Notes: generated by a model from the sequence alone, not told the origin. Shown: positions 20,518 to 29,652, numbered from the stretch's first letter. The stretch: 64,000 bases of DNA from Pseudomonadota bacterium (GCA_018241725.1 JAFEDI010000124.1:62001-126000); one strand, 5' to 3'. Numbers and translations are program-made.

Positions 20518-22048
20518 AACAATCGGCAAGACGGTCGTCGAATGGGAGGGGGGCGAACCGTTCATCTTTACGATGACCCAGGAGGTCGGGGCTCGCGACC
20601 GTCGGGTGTCCAAAACCATCACGATTGACTTCACTGAACTGAAGAAAGGTTTTACCGAAGAATTTCTGTGCCATCTAAAGGAGCACCTGATGGAGCGATG
20701 CAATCGCGTGAAACTTGCTTCGATCCGGACTGAGCAGTTAAACCTACAAAATCTCCTTGCCAAGATCATTGCCCATAGACTCTTTGAAATGAAGGTCACG
20801 GTAATCGATGAAGGCTTTCTGTTGTGCCTCGCAGCCGAGAAAAACAACTTCACGGCGCTTCAATTGAAATACCTGAGGACGGCCTTCTCCAATAACCCGC
20901 ATTCACTGCTTTTCGCGAAAGGATTGGAGGTTAGTGACTTCCCGACGTTCACAAACAAGAAAGGACTTCACGGTCAGACGATCGACAACATTCTCGGTAA
21001 GGCACTCACTCGCTCTGCAGCCACCTATATCCTCGATGTTTGTGACGCCGCCTATGCGGATGGGACGATGGAAATCGGCCATTACAGCTTTGTTCACCTC
21101 GCCTTTGCAGTGTTTGTTCGCCCCAACTCCTATCGACAAATCCGGGTGGGCGACCTGACCGTCACTACCTCCAGTCAATATTTCATCGATATTGTGACCT
21201 CCAAGACCGGTGAGGAGTATCCCAGCAAAGTCACCTTCGGCATCAATGAGCATTTGGGTGTCCTACTGACAAAACAGCGCCAGCATGTCATCGAAAACTA
21301 CGGGCATCTTGTTGCACAAAAAGACATCAAGAAGCTAGCTCTTTTCCCAGCCAGGAGACTGGCAAAAGGTCATTTGCAATGGCAATCAGAATACGCCAAT
21401 GAACACTTTGGGATGTTTGAATCAGGAGCCGCATTTGGAAACTCTTACCCCACGGCGATAAAAAAACGGCATTTCAACGGCGACAAATTCACGCTGGGGA
21501 GCAATGTTTTGCGCCACACGGTAGGCACGCTGCTTGCGCAGACCGGTGCGTCAGCCAAGACCCTTCAAGCAGTCCTGAAACACGCCAGCGATATGGTGTG
21601 CAGAGCGTACGTGGATATAGCGTTCAACGGTCTGATGGAAGATTTCTCAGAGGTCATGCGCCCGGCCTTCGCCGAGCACCTTCCTGCCCTCATCAACTTC
21701 TGTTCCTGTGACGATCAGGCTCTCCCAGAAAAGCAGATTCAGTCATGGAATCAGGACACAAGAAAACTCGAAATCGCCGGGGAGTGCGGCAGAAGTATTG
21801 CTTGCGCCAACGCGCCCATCGTCTGTTACGGATGCGTTCGCTTTATCCCCTGCTGGGATGCCGACCATGGGATCAACCTCCGCGTCGTTGAGAAGGAAAT
21901 TGAGGACATGAGCAAGCGTGGGAAGCCTTTCCAGCACATGGTGGATCGTGCAAGGAGCGCCAAGAACAAGATCATCCTCGTTATGAACGCCGCCGACCGA
22001 TACCGCCAGGTCCTTCAGGCAGGAGTCAAGCATGAACAAGCGCCTTGA
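20510..22048 (+). CDS. ginB: Tyrosine recombinase GinB
   Basis: The catalytic signature is seen as RPNSYRQIRVGDL (first Arg), VLRHTVGTLLAQTG (HxxR box) and LKHASDMVCRAYVDIAF (His and Tyr). The C-terminal 90 residues carry a cysteine cluster (CSCDD, ECGRSIACA, CYGCVRFIPC), a probable zinc knuckle. A GTG start at 20510 has AAAGGGAG upstream and overlaps the ginA stop by 8 bp; an ATG at 20471 in the same frame is the alternative. The product would be 512 residues. It overlaps ginC by 17 bp, indicating coupled translation. Confidence 0.87.
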   Translation: MYRTIGKTVVEWEGGEPFIFTMTQEVGARDRRVSKTITIDFTELKKGFTEEFLCHLKEHLMERCNRVKLASIRTEQLNLQNLLAKIIAHRLFEMKVTVIDEGFLLCLAAEKNNFTALQLKYLRTAFSNNPHSLLFAKGLEVSDFPTFTNKKGLHGQTIDNILGKALTRSAATYILDVCDAAYADGTMEIGHYSFVHLAFAVFVRPNSYRQIRVGDLTVTTSSQYFIDIVTSKTGEEYPSKVTFGINEHLGVLLTKQRQHVIENYGHLVAQKDIKKLALFPARRLAKGHLQWQSEYANEHFGMFESGAAFGNSYPTAIKKRHFNGDKFTLGSNVLRHTVGTLLAQTGASAKTLQAVLKHASDMVCRAYVDIAFNGLMEDFSEVMRPAFAEHLPALINFCSCDDQALPEKQIQSWNQDTRKLEIAGECGRSIACANAPIVCYGCVRFIPCWDADHGINLRVVEKEIEDMSKRGKPFQHMVDRARSAKNKIILVMNAADRYRQVLQAGVKHEQAP

Positions 22049-24512
22049 GCCAATTGCCCTCGATCCGATCCTCATGCGAACTGCGCTGGATAGGTGGCTC
22101 GCGGAGTGCGAACGTCGGATGAGCTTGCGCTTCCCAAAAATTGACTTCCTTGAGAACGCTTGGCCACTCCGAACGCTTTACCAGACAGAACAATTGGACT
22201 GGTACTTCACCGCACCGATGGCCGACTTCTCTGAAAAGGACATCTGTTACGGCGACGCCCTGCGCTGTCTCGTGGCGGAAATGGTCATTGCCGGAAAACC
22301 CAAACAACTTCATGAGCCGGTTGCCGCATTCCGCCAGTTATCCAAGGACTCGCCCCATCGATTCTTTGACCTCGCGCTTGACGACCTGCGCCGCTTGGAG
22401 GAGCGTCTGCTAGCGCATGGCAAAGCGAATCCTCAGTCTGCGAACGCTATGCGGGGCCAGTTGATTATGTTGTCGCAATTTATGACCCAACTCTCCCGCA
22501 ACGGGGTGCTCCCCATGCTCGGATGGAGAGCATATGCTTCGACGATGGCCGAACTCTCCAAGGTCCGCGATGTCTATAGCGCAAAAAAAAGCGAAGGCAA
22601 GGGTGAACGACTTGACCGTTGCATGGAGGCCTTCAACCAAGCTTTCAACAAAATGGTGGAAGGTGCGCCGGAACTGTCGGCACGGGATCGAGTGGCGCTC
22701 AGTGCAGGGGTGATTTTGCTGTGTGCTCCATCTCGTATGAATGAACCCCTTTGCATGAGCATCGACGACCACGTAGCGGTCGAAGACTATGCGCAAAATA
22801 CAATCGGTGAACTAGATGGGACGCACCGCGCTCACCAGATGCTAATTATTACCATGAAGGGGAGCAAGGGGGCGCAGTGGAGTCCAAAGCCTGTCCTTTC
22901 CTTCATGATCGATGCGTTCTATTTCGCCACCGATATCATCAAGAGCCACGGAAAACGTTCGCGTATGCTCGTGGAGTGGTATCAGCAGCACCCAGATATC
23001 CTGTATCTGCCGCCAGAATTGGAACACCTGCGAGGCCAGGCCATTAGCAGGAGAAATCTTGGGCGAATCATCAGACTCGATGCAAATCTGCCGGATGGTG
23101 GCTGCATCCAATCAGCGAATAACTACTTCAAGGAACTGCGAGATTGCCAGTTCAAGGCGCCCAACCCAGTCTTTGTGTCGGTGACAGAGGGGCGTGGAGT
23201 GGCGCGCTGGAAAAATATCGACTACCTTCCTTGGGTGGACGTTGAGGCCCTGCTCCTCAAGAAAGTTCGAGAGGCTCTGAATCGCTGTCGGCGCGTGACA
23301 AGTCGAAATCCCTATCAGGGCGACTTGGCGAAGATGCTGTTTTTATTTGACGATGACGAGTTGCCGGCCTTTTTGCCCAGTACCACAACTTACTATACGA
23401 TCAAGTCCTGCTTCAAGGTAACTGAGAGCCAAAGAAGAGCACGCCAAAGACTGTCGCTCTTCGAGAAACTCAAGATCACCATGCCGGTCGATGGCGTGAT
23501 CCGAATCGCTGAGATGGATACTCACGATCCGCGCCGCTGGCTCACGACCATGGCTCTCACTTATGGCGAAAAACTCTCCGACGTACTGATCAATAAGTGG
23601 GCCAATCGATCCAAGCTATCCCAACTCAAAGCTTATGACTTCCGATCTGCAGAGGCTATAGCGGCAGCGGCATCGATGCCCAAGGCCGAGAAGCTTACCG
23701 AACTCGCTGATTTGTCGAACGGACTGGCTGCCGTGGAGAAGCTGGAGGAACAGTTCAGCCTTCAGACCACTATCGTGACGGCGCACGATGCGGGTGTTGC
23801 TGTGACTTCGCTGGATGCTGTCATTCAGGCCGTTGAAGATCGGCCTGTCGCCAGAACCAGTCGCGGAATCATCATTATCTACCCGCAAAAGTACGGCATC
23901 TGCCTTCACCAGCACCACGAGAAGCCCTGCCGGAACTACAGCAACGAACTGTCGGCGTCATGTCTTACCTGCGACGAGGCAGTTCAGCAGAAAGGCCATA
24001 TCCCGACCAACGAAGCTGTGCGGAACGACAACAAGAGGTTGTTCAGCATCATCGTTTACCATTTAGAAAATCTTGCCCTTACCTACAACCGGAACGTCGC
24101 AGACGATCCGGCTATGCTCGGTGAGCACATGCTGACGCTGGTGGAGAAAGGGCTAAGTCCCTTGGGGATTGAGCAGCTTGCTAACGAGTTGATCGACAAC
24201 TTTCAAGAAGCTAATCGCCTACTCAAAGACCGGCGCTTGGCGAATTTGCTAGAGCAAGGCTTCGTCGCCCGTGAGAGCGTCAAGATACTCGACGACACGA
24301 CCAAGTTGAGCGGTGCGCTCTTCAAGTATCACAACCCAACGCGCCATTCGGAACCACTGATGGAGATGGCTCTTGGTGAGCACGGTGGGCGGGAGCAGGT
24401 GGCCCGCGACGAGCAGGCGCTGGTCAGCAAGTATCCACAGTTCGCACCTACGCCGGATAACATCACGGACGAGCGGCACCTAGTCGCTGCAGATAACGAC
24501 GAGGAAGACTGA
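22032..24512 (+). CDS. ginC: Large tyrosine recombinase-like protein GinC
   Basis: At 826 residues this is the largest of the trio. Recombinase features are CAPSRMNEPL (first Arg), HDPRRWLTT (HxxR box) and LSQLKAYDFR (candidate Tyr), together with a long N-terminal region of no known fold. A downstream Cys/His cluster (CLHQHHEKPC, SCLTCDE) probably binds zinc. It starts inside the ginB end and stops 2 bp before ginD. In GInt elements this protein acts together with GinA and GinB; its individual role is not known. Confidence 0.85.
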   Translation: MNKRLEPIALDPILMRTALDRWLAECERRMSLRFPKIDFLENAWPLRTLYQTEQLDWYFTAPMADFSEKDICYGDALRCLVAEMVIAGKPKQLHEPVAAFRQLSKDSPHRFFDLALDDLRRLEERLLAHGKANPQSANAMRGQLIMLSQFMTQLSRNGVLPMLGWRAYASTMAELSKVRDVYSAKKSEGKGERLDRCMEAFNQAFNKMVEGAPELSARDRVALSAGVILLCAPSRMNEPLCMSIDDHVAVEDYAQNTIGELDGTHRAHQMLIITMKGSKGAQWSPKPVLSFMIDAFYFATDIIKSHGKRSRMLVEWYQQHPDILYLPPELEHLRGQAISRRNLGRIIRLDANLPDGGCIQSANNYFKELRDCQFKAPNPVFVSVTEGRGVARWKNIDYLPWVDVEALLLKKVREALNRCRRVTSRNPYQGDLAKMLFLFDDDELPAFLPSTTTYYTIKSCFKVTESQRRARQRLSLFEKLKITMPVDGVIRIAEMDTHDPRRWLTTMALTYGEKLSDVLINKWANRSKLSQLKAYDFRSAEAIAAAASMPKAEKLTELADLSNGLAAVEKLEEQFSLQTTIVTAHDAGVAVTSLDAVIQAVEDRPVARTSRGIIIIYPQKYGICLHQHHEKPCRNYSNELSASCLTCDEAVQQKGHIPTNEAVRNDNKRLFSIIVYHLENLALTYNRNVADDPAMLGEHMLTLVEKGLSPLGIEQLANELIDNFQEANRLLKDRRLANLLEQGFVARESVKILDDTTKLSGALFKYHNPTRHSEPLMEMALGEHGGREQVARDEQALVSKYPQFAPTPDNITDERHLVAADNDEED

Positions 24513-24514
24513 CT

Positions 24515-25024
24515 ATGGCAGGACGCCCGGAAATCCTTACAGAAGAACTCGCTCGCAAAATTGCAAAGATGATCGAACTGTTCCCGGACAGCGGGATTCC
24601 CGTCACCTGGGAAAGCGTCATCGCCCACTCAAAGAAGCGCTTTGGCCATGGCTTCAATCGGCAGATGCTCGGGCAGAAGGAATGGAATGGCCGCAAGATC
24701 ATTGCGGAGGCGTTTAGCGAGGCCAAGACTGTCCAGCGTCGAATGCTGAACGACGCACGGCCCAAGTATAGGAACGCACAGCGCTCGTTCCTGCTCAATC
24801 GGATCACAGAGCTTGAGGCGAAGCTCGTCGCCAAGAGCGATGAGCTGGAGAAGGTCAGGGCGCAGAAAATCGACGAGCTGGATGCCTTTTTAAATACGCC
24901 CCGTGACTTGCGCCAAATGATCGAGCGCTTTGCCACGAATATGGTGCAGGTTGATGAACTGACGCAAAAGCGGAATGCCCGGAAACAGGCTGCCAAGCCA
25001 ACGCCTGCTAATGACGGTGATTGA
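24515..25024 (+). CDS. ginD: Small coiled-coil accessory protein GinD
   Basis: This 169-residue basic protein begins 2 bp after ginC. The N-terminal 80 residues look helical and may bind DNA. Residues of about 90-125 (ELEAKLVAKSDELEKVRAQK) form a clear coiled coil. Position and size match GinD, the fourth essential gene of GInt operons, comparable to TnpC of Tn554. It probably helps assemble the recombinase complex; this is inferred from the operon. Confidence 0.8.
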   Translation: MAGRPEILTEELARKIAKMIELFPDSGIPVTWESVIAHSKKRFGHGFNRQMLGQKEWNGRKIIAEAFSEAKTVQRRMLNDARPKYRNAQRSFLLNRITELEAKLVAKSDELEKVRAQKIDELDAFLNTPRDLRQMIERFATNMVQVDELTQKRNARKQAAKPTPANDGD

Positions 25025-25338
25025 GTAAATGAACTTAGGACCGTCAAGGAACCGAAGAGTGGTCTACTGAAAATTATTGCCAATCAATAAATTTCTGTCT
25101 CCCCATCGAGACATGACCCGGTGCAAACTCCGCAAGGACCGCTGTACTTACCCAACCAACTAGCAGCCCCGTATTTACGGGGTCTTGCTTTGCTCGGGCT
25201 CCTTGGTTGTTGATCGGAGTCCGATTGTTTAAGGAATAAAGCTATGACGGCTATCAGGCAAGGATGCAGTGAACCACATGTGTCGCCAGCTATCCGGCAT
25301 ATAATTGCGGTAATCCACACCCGAGTGATCCTACAAGC
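25025..25338. other. Intergenic region between gin operon and TIR block
   Basis: About 310 bp without a recognised gene. It contains a likely gin terminator at 25167-25190, a GATCGGAGTCCGATTG palindrome near 25212, and a 36-codon reading frame with a good ribosome site that overlaps the next gene. Confidence 0.6.
25167..25190 (+). terminator. Rho-independent terminator after ginD
   Basis: CCCCGT and ACGGGG enclose an ATTT loop and are followed by TCTTGCTTT. It separates the recombinase operon from the cargo. Confidence 0.7.
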
Positions 25339-25354
25339 GTGCCGATTTCTATAA
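25244..25354 (+). CDS. Possible 36-residue leader peptide before TIR gene 1
   Basis: ATG at 25244 follows TTTAAGGAATAAAGCT, a good ribosome site, and the frame runs 36 codons to a TAA that overlaps the GTG start of the TIR gene at 25339. The TIR gene itself has no obvious ribosome site, so translation through this leader could supply ribosomes. The peptide resembles nothing I recognise and may be chance. Confidence 0.3.
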   Translation: MTAIRQGCSEPHVSPAIRHIIAVIHTRVILQACRFL

Positions 25355-25851
25355 ATGCCATTCGTTCCGCGACAGGTCTAGTAAAAAGGGCTGCGCCACG
25401 GACGTTACAAGAGGCAAAAGCGTCCAATCTGGCCACAGCCTTTCTCTGCCATAGTCATGAAGATGCAGACTTGGTAAAGGGCGTTATTAATATGCTCGCC
25501 AACGAAGGATGGGATGTGTATGTCGATTGGGAAGATGCCTCCATGCCCGCTACGCCAGACCGCGAGACTGCGCTGCGTATCCAGCAGAAGGTTGTCGAGC
25601 TCAAATATTTCATTTTCTTGGCCACGCCTAATTCAGTAAGGTCGCGTTGGTGCCCCTGGGAAATTGGGTATGCGAATGGAAAGAAACATATCGACCAAAT
25701 TTTGATCATCCCGACGACCGACCGCTCTGGGGTTTGGTACGGCAGTGAATATTTACAGCTCTATCGGCGCATTGATCAAGCGGATCAGGGCGGTTTAGCT
25801 GTATGGAGCCCCGGCCAGAGCAGAGGTGGGGTCTGGGTCAGAAGTCTTTGA
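25339..25851 (+). CDS. TIR-domain protein 1
   Basis: This 170-residue protein has a short N-terminal helix region and a TIR domain from about residue 30. Strand A is TAFLCHSHEDADLV, the BB region is VYVDWED, and the catalytic glutamate typical of NAD-cleaving TIRs is E108 in SRWCPWEIGYANG. It resembles TIR protein 6 of this cluster (WMPWELGYFDG). The GTG start at 25339 lacks a clear ribosome site and may depend on the upstream leader. It is followed after 12 bp by TIR gene 2, so the two share a transcript. A defence role through NAD cleavage or nucleotide signalling is inferred from family and context. Confidence 0.85.
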   Translation: MPISINAIRSATGLVKRAAPRTLQEAKASNLATAFLCHSHEDADLVKGVINMLANEGWDVYVDWEDASMPATPDRETALRIQQKVVELKYFIFLATPNSVRSRWCPWEIGYANGKKHIDQILIIPTTDRSGVWYGSEYLQLYRRIDQADQGGLAVWSPGQSRGGVWVRSL

Positions 25852-25863
25852 CGTGGAGACTAT

Positions 25864-27009
25864 ATGTCGGCTGTGCTTTATGAATTGGCACTCATGGGGT
25901 TGCCCTCGGACGATCAGGTTCGAGAAGTGGAACAGCATCTCCTGAAGGGGATCGAGCCTTTTGGATTGACCTTGGGTAAAGAGGTGGCTTGGTCCACGCG
26001 CGTCACCAGCTTTGAACCATCGCAGCGAATTGCCGCAGGTGTTGTATTTTTTGGGGCCGAAGGCGTCTCGGATTCAGGGCTTAAGCCTATCTTGCGCCAT
26101 GGGATTCCGATTGTGCCGGTCGCCTCAACCTATGGCCGGGTTCATGCGGAAATCCCGGAGATGTTGCGGCCATTGAACTGCTTGGCCTACCAGGTGGATG
26201 GGCCGCAGCGGGTTGCCACGGCCTTACTTGAATGCGCGGGTCTCTTACCTCGCCAGCGACGCGTTTTCGTCAGCTATCGCCGCAACGAATCGCGCGAAGC
26301 CGCGCTGCAGTTGTTCGATGTCTTGTCAGCACGTCACTTCGATGTTTTCCTGGATACGCATGGTATTGGCCCCGCGGAGGATTTTCAGGCCATGTTGTGG
26401 CATCGCTTGTGCGACTCCGACGTGCTGGTGATGCTTGATACGCCGGGTTATTTCGAAAGCCGGTGGACGAGCGCGGAATTTGGCCGTGCCTTAGCCAAGG
26501 GCATCTCTGTACTGCGTGTCGGTTGGCCCAACTCGACGGCTTCCGCTCGGATCTCGACAGCAAGCCGCTTAGACCTCGACGTTTCAGACATTGATGCTGG
26601 GACCGGGCGGTTGACCGATGACGTGGTGACCCGTATCTGTTTCCAAATTGAAGCGCTGCGCAGCCAAAGTCATGCGGTTAGGGGGTTGAGCCTGTTTAGT
26701 CGCATCAGCCAGGCGATTGAGCAGATCGGCGGCAACGTGTCGGGGGTTGGGCAACATAAGGCCGTGTTCGCTAACCTGGCTGACGGCAAGGCAGTGGTCG
26801 TCTGTCCGACCGTAGGTGTCCCCACCTCGCTTACTCTCCATGAAGCGGTCGACCGGGCGCCGGATTCGTCGGTCGCGGTGGTCTACGACGAAGTCGGGCT
26901 GCATCCTGATTGGCTGAACCATCTGTCGTGGCTAGGCACTCATATTCAAGCTGGTCGCTATGTGAAAGCCCATGAGGTCGCTTGGGCCTTGGCGGATTGG
27001 GAGGTCTAG
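25864..27009 (+). CDS. Three-part protein with central TIR domain (TIR 2)
   Basis: The protein has 381 residues. An N-terminal domain of about 130 residues has no clear match. The central TIR domain (about 135-250) starts RRVFVSYRRNESREA and carries the likely catalytic E205 in SRWTSAEFGRAL. A C-terminal domain of about 120 residues (from SLFSRISQAIEQIGG) may be a Rossmann-like sensor and has no recognised family. GTGGAGAC precedes the ATG. The stop codon is directly followed by the ATG of the SLOG-like gene, so the two products are made together and probably act together. Confidence 0.85.
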   Translation: MSAVLYELALMGLPSDDQVREVEQHLLKGIEPFGLTLGKEVAWSTRVTSFEPSQRIAAGVVFFGAEGVSDSGLKPILRHGIPIVPVASTYGRVHAEIPEMLRPLNCLAYQVDGPQRVATALLECAGLLPRQRRVFVSYRRNESREAALQLFDVLSARHFDVFLDTHGIGPAEDFQAMLWHRLCDSDVLVMLDTPGYFESRWTSAEFGRALAKGISVLRVGWPNSTASARISTASRLDLDVSDIDAGTGRLTDDVVTRICFQIEALRSQSHAVRGLSLFSRISQAIEQIGGNVSGVGQHKAVFANLADGKAVVVCPTVGVPTSLTLHEAVDRAPDSSVAVVYDEVGLHPDWLNHLSWLGTHIQAGRYVKAHEVAWALADWEV

Positions 27010-27609
27010 ATGGCAACGGGTGCAATTTTTCTGTCGGCAAGCGTGCCGGTGCCGGGGCGCGGGACCTACTACCAAAGCGCAGATCCCTTCCTGATTCAGT
27101 TCGCCGTGCGCGAACTGATCACAGCCGCGCTGGGTCGGCGACTCATCGTCTGGGGCGGCCATCCCGCGATTACACCAATGGTCTGGGCAGCCTGTGAGGA
27201 TCTGGGTGTGGATTATGGCCGTGCCGTTGTCTTATATCAGAGTACGTTCTTTCAGGACGTCTTTCCGGAAGAGAACCAGCGTTTCGGCAACGTGCAATAC
27301 ATTGACCATGTTCCGGGCGATAGGGAAGCAAGCCTTCTCCGGATGCGGCAAGCCATGCTCTCCCGGGGTGATCTATCAGCTGCGGTCTTTATCGGCGGCA
27401 TGGAAGGGATTGCCACGGAGCACGATTTGTTCGTCAGATACCATCCCAAAGCGGAGGTTCTATCGGTTGCTGCGCCGGGCGGTGCTGCGCGCGACCTGGC
27501 TGCCAAGCTCGGGGTCGGTGTCGAGAAGATGGAGGATGTGGATTTCTCCCGCATGTTCCACGACGCTCTGAGCATTGCCCCCAATGAGCCGAGAACCGCA
27601 TTGGGCTGA
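27010..27609 (+). CDS. SLOG-like Rossmann protein paired with TIR 2
   Basis: This 199-residue protein begins GAIFLSASVPVPGRG and has a glycine motif RRLIVWGGHPAITPMVW (about 43-59), then FIGGMEGIATEHDLF and a PGGAARDLA segment. This pattern fits SLOG-type folds, which bind nucleotides or nucleotide-derived signals. In Thoeris the SLOG domain of ThsA senses the cyclic ADP-ribose product of TIR proteins. A stand-alone SLOG gene abutting a TIR gene with zero spacing suggests a ligand sensor or regulator. No SIR2 or membrane effector domain is attached. The assignment is from pattern only. Confidence 0.7.
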   Translation: MATGAIFLSASVPVPGRGTYYQSADPFLIQFAVRELITAALGRRLIVWGGHPAITPMVWAACEDLGVDYGRAVVLYQSTFFQDVFPEENQRFGNVQYIDHVPGDREASLLRMRQAMLSRGDLSAAVFIGGMEGIATEHDLFVRYHPKAEVLSVAAPGGAARDLAAKLGVGVEKMEDVDFSRMFHDALSIAPNEPRTALG

Positions 27610-27683
27610 GGGCAATTTCGTTTAATCAAATCAATAATCCGTCGGTTGTAGCGGCAACCGTTTTCCGGCAAGGGGAGTAACAG

Positions 27684-28265
27684 ATGGCGAAGCGCGTGTT
27701 TTTCAGCTTTCATTACCAAGATGTGATCGATTTTCGTGCCAATGTGGTTCGTAACCATTGGGTGACCAAAGATCGGGAAGAGGCAGGTTATTTCGACGCA
27801 TCCATTTGGGAGGAGGCCCAGAAAAAGGGGGATCTCGCTCTCAAACGCCTAATTAATGGCGGAGTCGAAGGAACGACGGCGACTTGCATACTGGTAGGCA
27901 GCGATACCTATGCGCGACGGTGGGTACGGTACGAAATCATCAAGAGCATTCAACGCGGGAATCGAGTTTTCGCTGTGCATATCAACGGCATCAAAGGCAA
28001 AGATGAGAAAGTAAAGACCGACGGCAAAAATCCCTTCGATTACTTGGCATTCCGCTACTCTAAAGATGGGACAAGCCTTGAGATCCTTGAGTATTCGGCA
28101 GGTAAGTGGATCGAATATGCGGATGCGCCGGGGTGGGAATTGGAGACCACGGCGCCAAAAAGCCGTTGGGGTACAGCAATCAAGCTATCGGAACTGGGCT
28201 ACAAGATTTACTCTTGGATCGATGAGGATGGCTACAACAATTTCGCCAACTGGGTTGGAAACTGA
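27684..28265 (+). CDS. ThsB-like TIR protein (TIR 3)
   Basis: This 193-residue protein begins KRVFFSFHYQDV and has RANVVRNHW, the pattern of the ThsB/DUF1863 (MTH538-type) TIR-like family. The glutamate expected at the active site is E84 in ARRWVRYEI. The C-terminal 70 residues carry IKLSELGYKIYSWID and are outside the TIR fold. AAGGGGAG precedes the ATG. It follows the SLOG-like gene by 74 bp in the same direction. ThsB proteins make a cyclic ADP-ribose signal after phage infection; no thsA gene is present here. Confidence 0.85.
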   Translation: MAKRVFFSFHYQDVIDFRANVVRNHWVTKDREEAGYFDASIWEEAQKKGDLALKRLINGGVEGTTATCILVGSDTYARRWVRYEIIKSIQRGNRVFAVHINGIKGKDEKVKTDGKNPFDYLAFRYSKDGTSLEILEYSAGKWIEYADAPGWELETTAPKSRWGTAIKLSELGYKIYSWIDEDGYNNFANWVGN

Positions 28266-28314
28266 GATTGGGTAGATGGCGGCAGGTTGCGAGGACTGCT
28301 GAATATGCACGCCC

Positions 28315-28346
28315 CTCAAGTCAGCGATTTCCGGGGCTGACTTGAG
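28315..28346. terminator. Hairpin between convergent TIR genes
   Basis: CTCAAGTCAGC and its exact complement are separated by 10 bp and lie between the convergent TIR 3 and TIR 4 genes. There is no T tract, so it may also be a protein site. Confidence 0.5.
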
Positions 28347-28357
28347 CCGGTGCTAAG

Positions 28358-29443
28358 TTAAAACGGGATTTTTTCTTCGTTTTTCTCAGAAACCACCTTG
28401 TTTCCTTCAATTCGGAAGGTCTTGCCAGTGGTGTTGGCGAGGAAATTCTTTAAGCGCGCATGGTTGTTGTTTAAGTAACTAGCCCCATGGAGCTGATCAT
28501 TTTTGGCATAGGCATCAACGATCATTTGAAGTTCTTTATCCGTTAGAACTTCAATTAATTTCTTCATTCGATTGAACCGCTTGGTTGTCTCTCCCCAATC
28601 TGGCGACTCAGTAAACGCCCGGACTACGGCAGTTTGTATTCGGTCTTTCGATTTCGTCGCATCAGCGAGCACTGGAACCAAGAGCTCAGCGGTACCCTTG
28701 GGGTCGTCTATCGCGCCATTTAAGGCCTGAAGGTGGCTGATGAACCCCTGAGGATCTTTCGTGCCTAGCTTCACTGGAATAACTGGTTTTGCATCCCCAA
28801 GAGCAAAGCCGACTTCCTGATCGGTCCATATACTGTCGTGAAAGTCGTCGGTCAGAAAGACGAGCAGAATGTCCATCGTCTGGAGACCTTTCATGATCTC
28901 CAACCGCCATTCAGCCATTGGCGTGATAGTGTCGTGTGCAACAAAACAGGTGAACCCGAAAGGCTCAAGGGCATCTGCTAGTTCCCGAGCCGTCGCTTTA
29001 TATTGGTCTCGATGAGTCACAAACACACGGATCATGTCCGGCTTCCAGATATTCAATGAGTCGGGAGCCAGTTGTGGTCGTCTAGAGATTGGGAATGATT
29101 TCTTAAACGACTCGTCGTTATCGTCGTTCAGCTCGAATTGGATGTACGAGAGGAATTCACCCGGAGCATTTCCGGCAACAGCTCTGAGATCAGTGGAAAG
29201 CCTATCTACGAGTCGCTTCTGATCCTGAGGGGTAATCGGACCCAGTATCTCCAAGGGAAGGAACAGGATAACCCCGTGCCCGTCCATGCCGCCATTGTAG
29301 TTGTCATAATCAACTCCCTCGGCCACAAATACTCTTGCCGAGTCGAGGACAGACTTCAGTTGGGCGTTGCTGCTATCTGTTGCGTAGTTATGACTTAGTC
29401 GAATCAAGTAACTAGGGACTTTTCCCGGCAGGTAGAAAGCCAT
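28358..29443 (-). CDS. TIR-domain protein 4 with N- and C-terminal extensions
   Basis: The only TIR gene of the block on the minus strand; the product has 361 residues. An N-terminal region of about 130 residues is of unknown fold. The TIR domain (about 137-245) starts MIRVFVTHRDQYKATA, has FTCFVAHDTI in the BB region and E210 in SIWTDQEVGFAL at the catalytic position. The C-terminal 90 residues include NRMKKLIEVLTDKELQ and may be a small helical domain. It is divergent from TIR 5 with about 210 bp between starts, which must hold both promoters. Confidence 0.83.
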   Translation of the reverse strand: MAFYLPGKVPSYLIRLSHNYATDSSNAQLKSVLDSARVFVAEGVDYDNYNGGMDGHGVILFLPLEILGPITPQDQKRLVDRLSTDLRAVAGNAPGEFLSYIQFELNDDNDESFKKSFPISRRPQLAPDSLNIWKPDMIRVFVTHRDQYKATARELADALEPFGFTCFVAHDTITPMAEWRLEIMKGLQTMDILLVFLTDDFHDSIWTDQEVGFALGDAKPVIPVKLGTKDPQGFISHLQALNGAIDDPKGTAELLVPVLADATKSKDRIQTAVVRAFTESPDWGETTKRFNRMKKLIEVLTDKELQMIVDAYAKNDQLHGASYLNNNHARLKNFLANTTGKTFRIEGNKVVSEKNEEKIPF

Positions 29444-29652
29444 ATGTAGAGCAGTAGGTTGAGGGAGACCGCTAGTTTAGCTCCCACTCTGCATACGGTC
29501 ACAGTGAAAGGTTACAGGCGCACAACCAGCGATGTAAGGCCATGTCCTACTCGCCGCTGCAAATCGTACCTGGACACGAGACATAGGCATACGTCTGGCA
29601 TATGATGTCAATCGTGTGGCCTTCTTAAACTACTCGAGTACAACGAAGTGCA

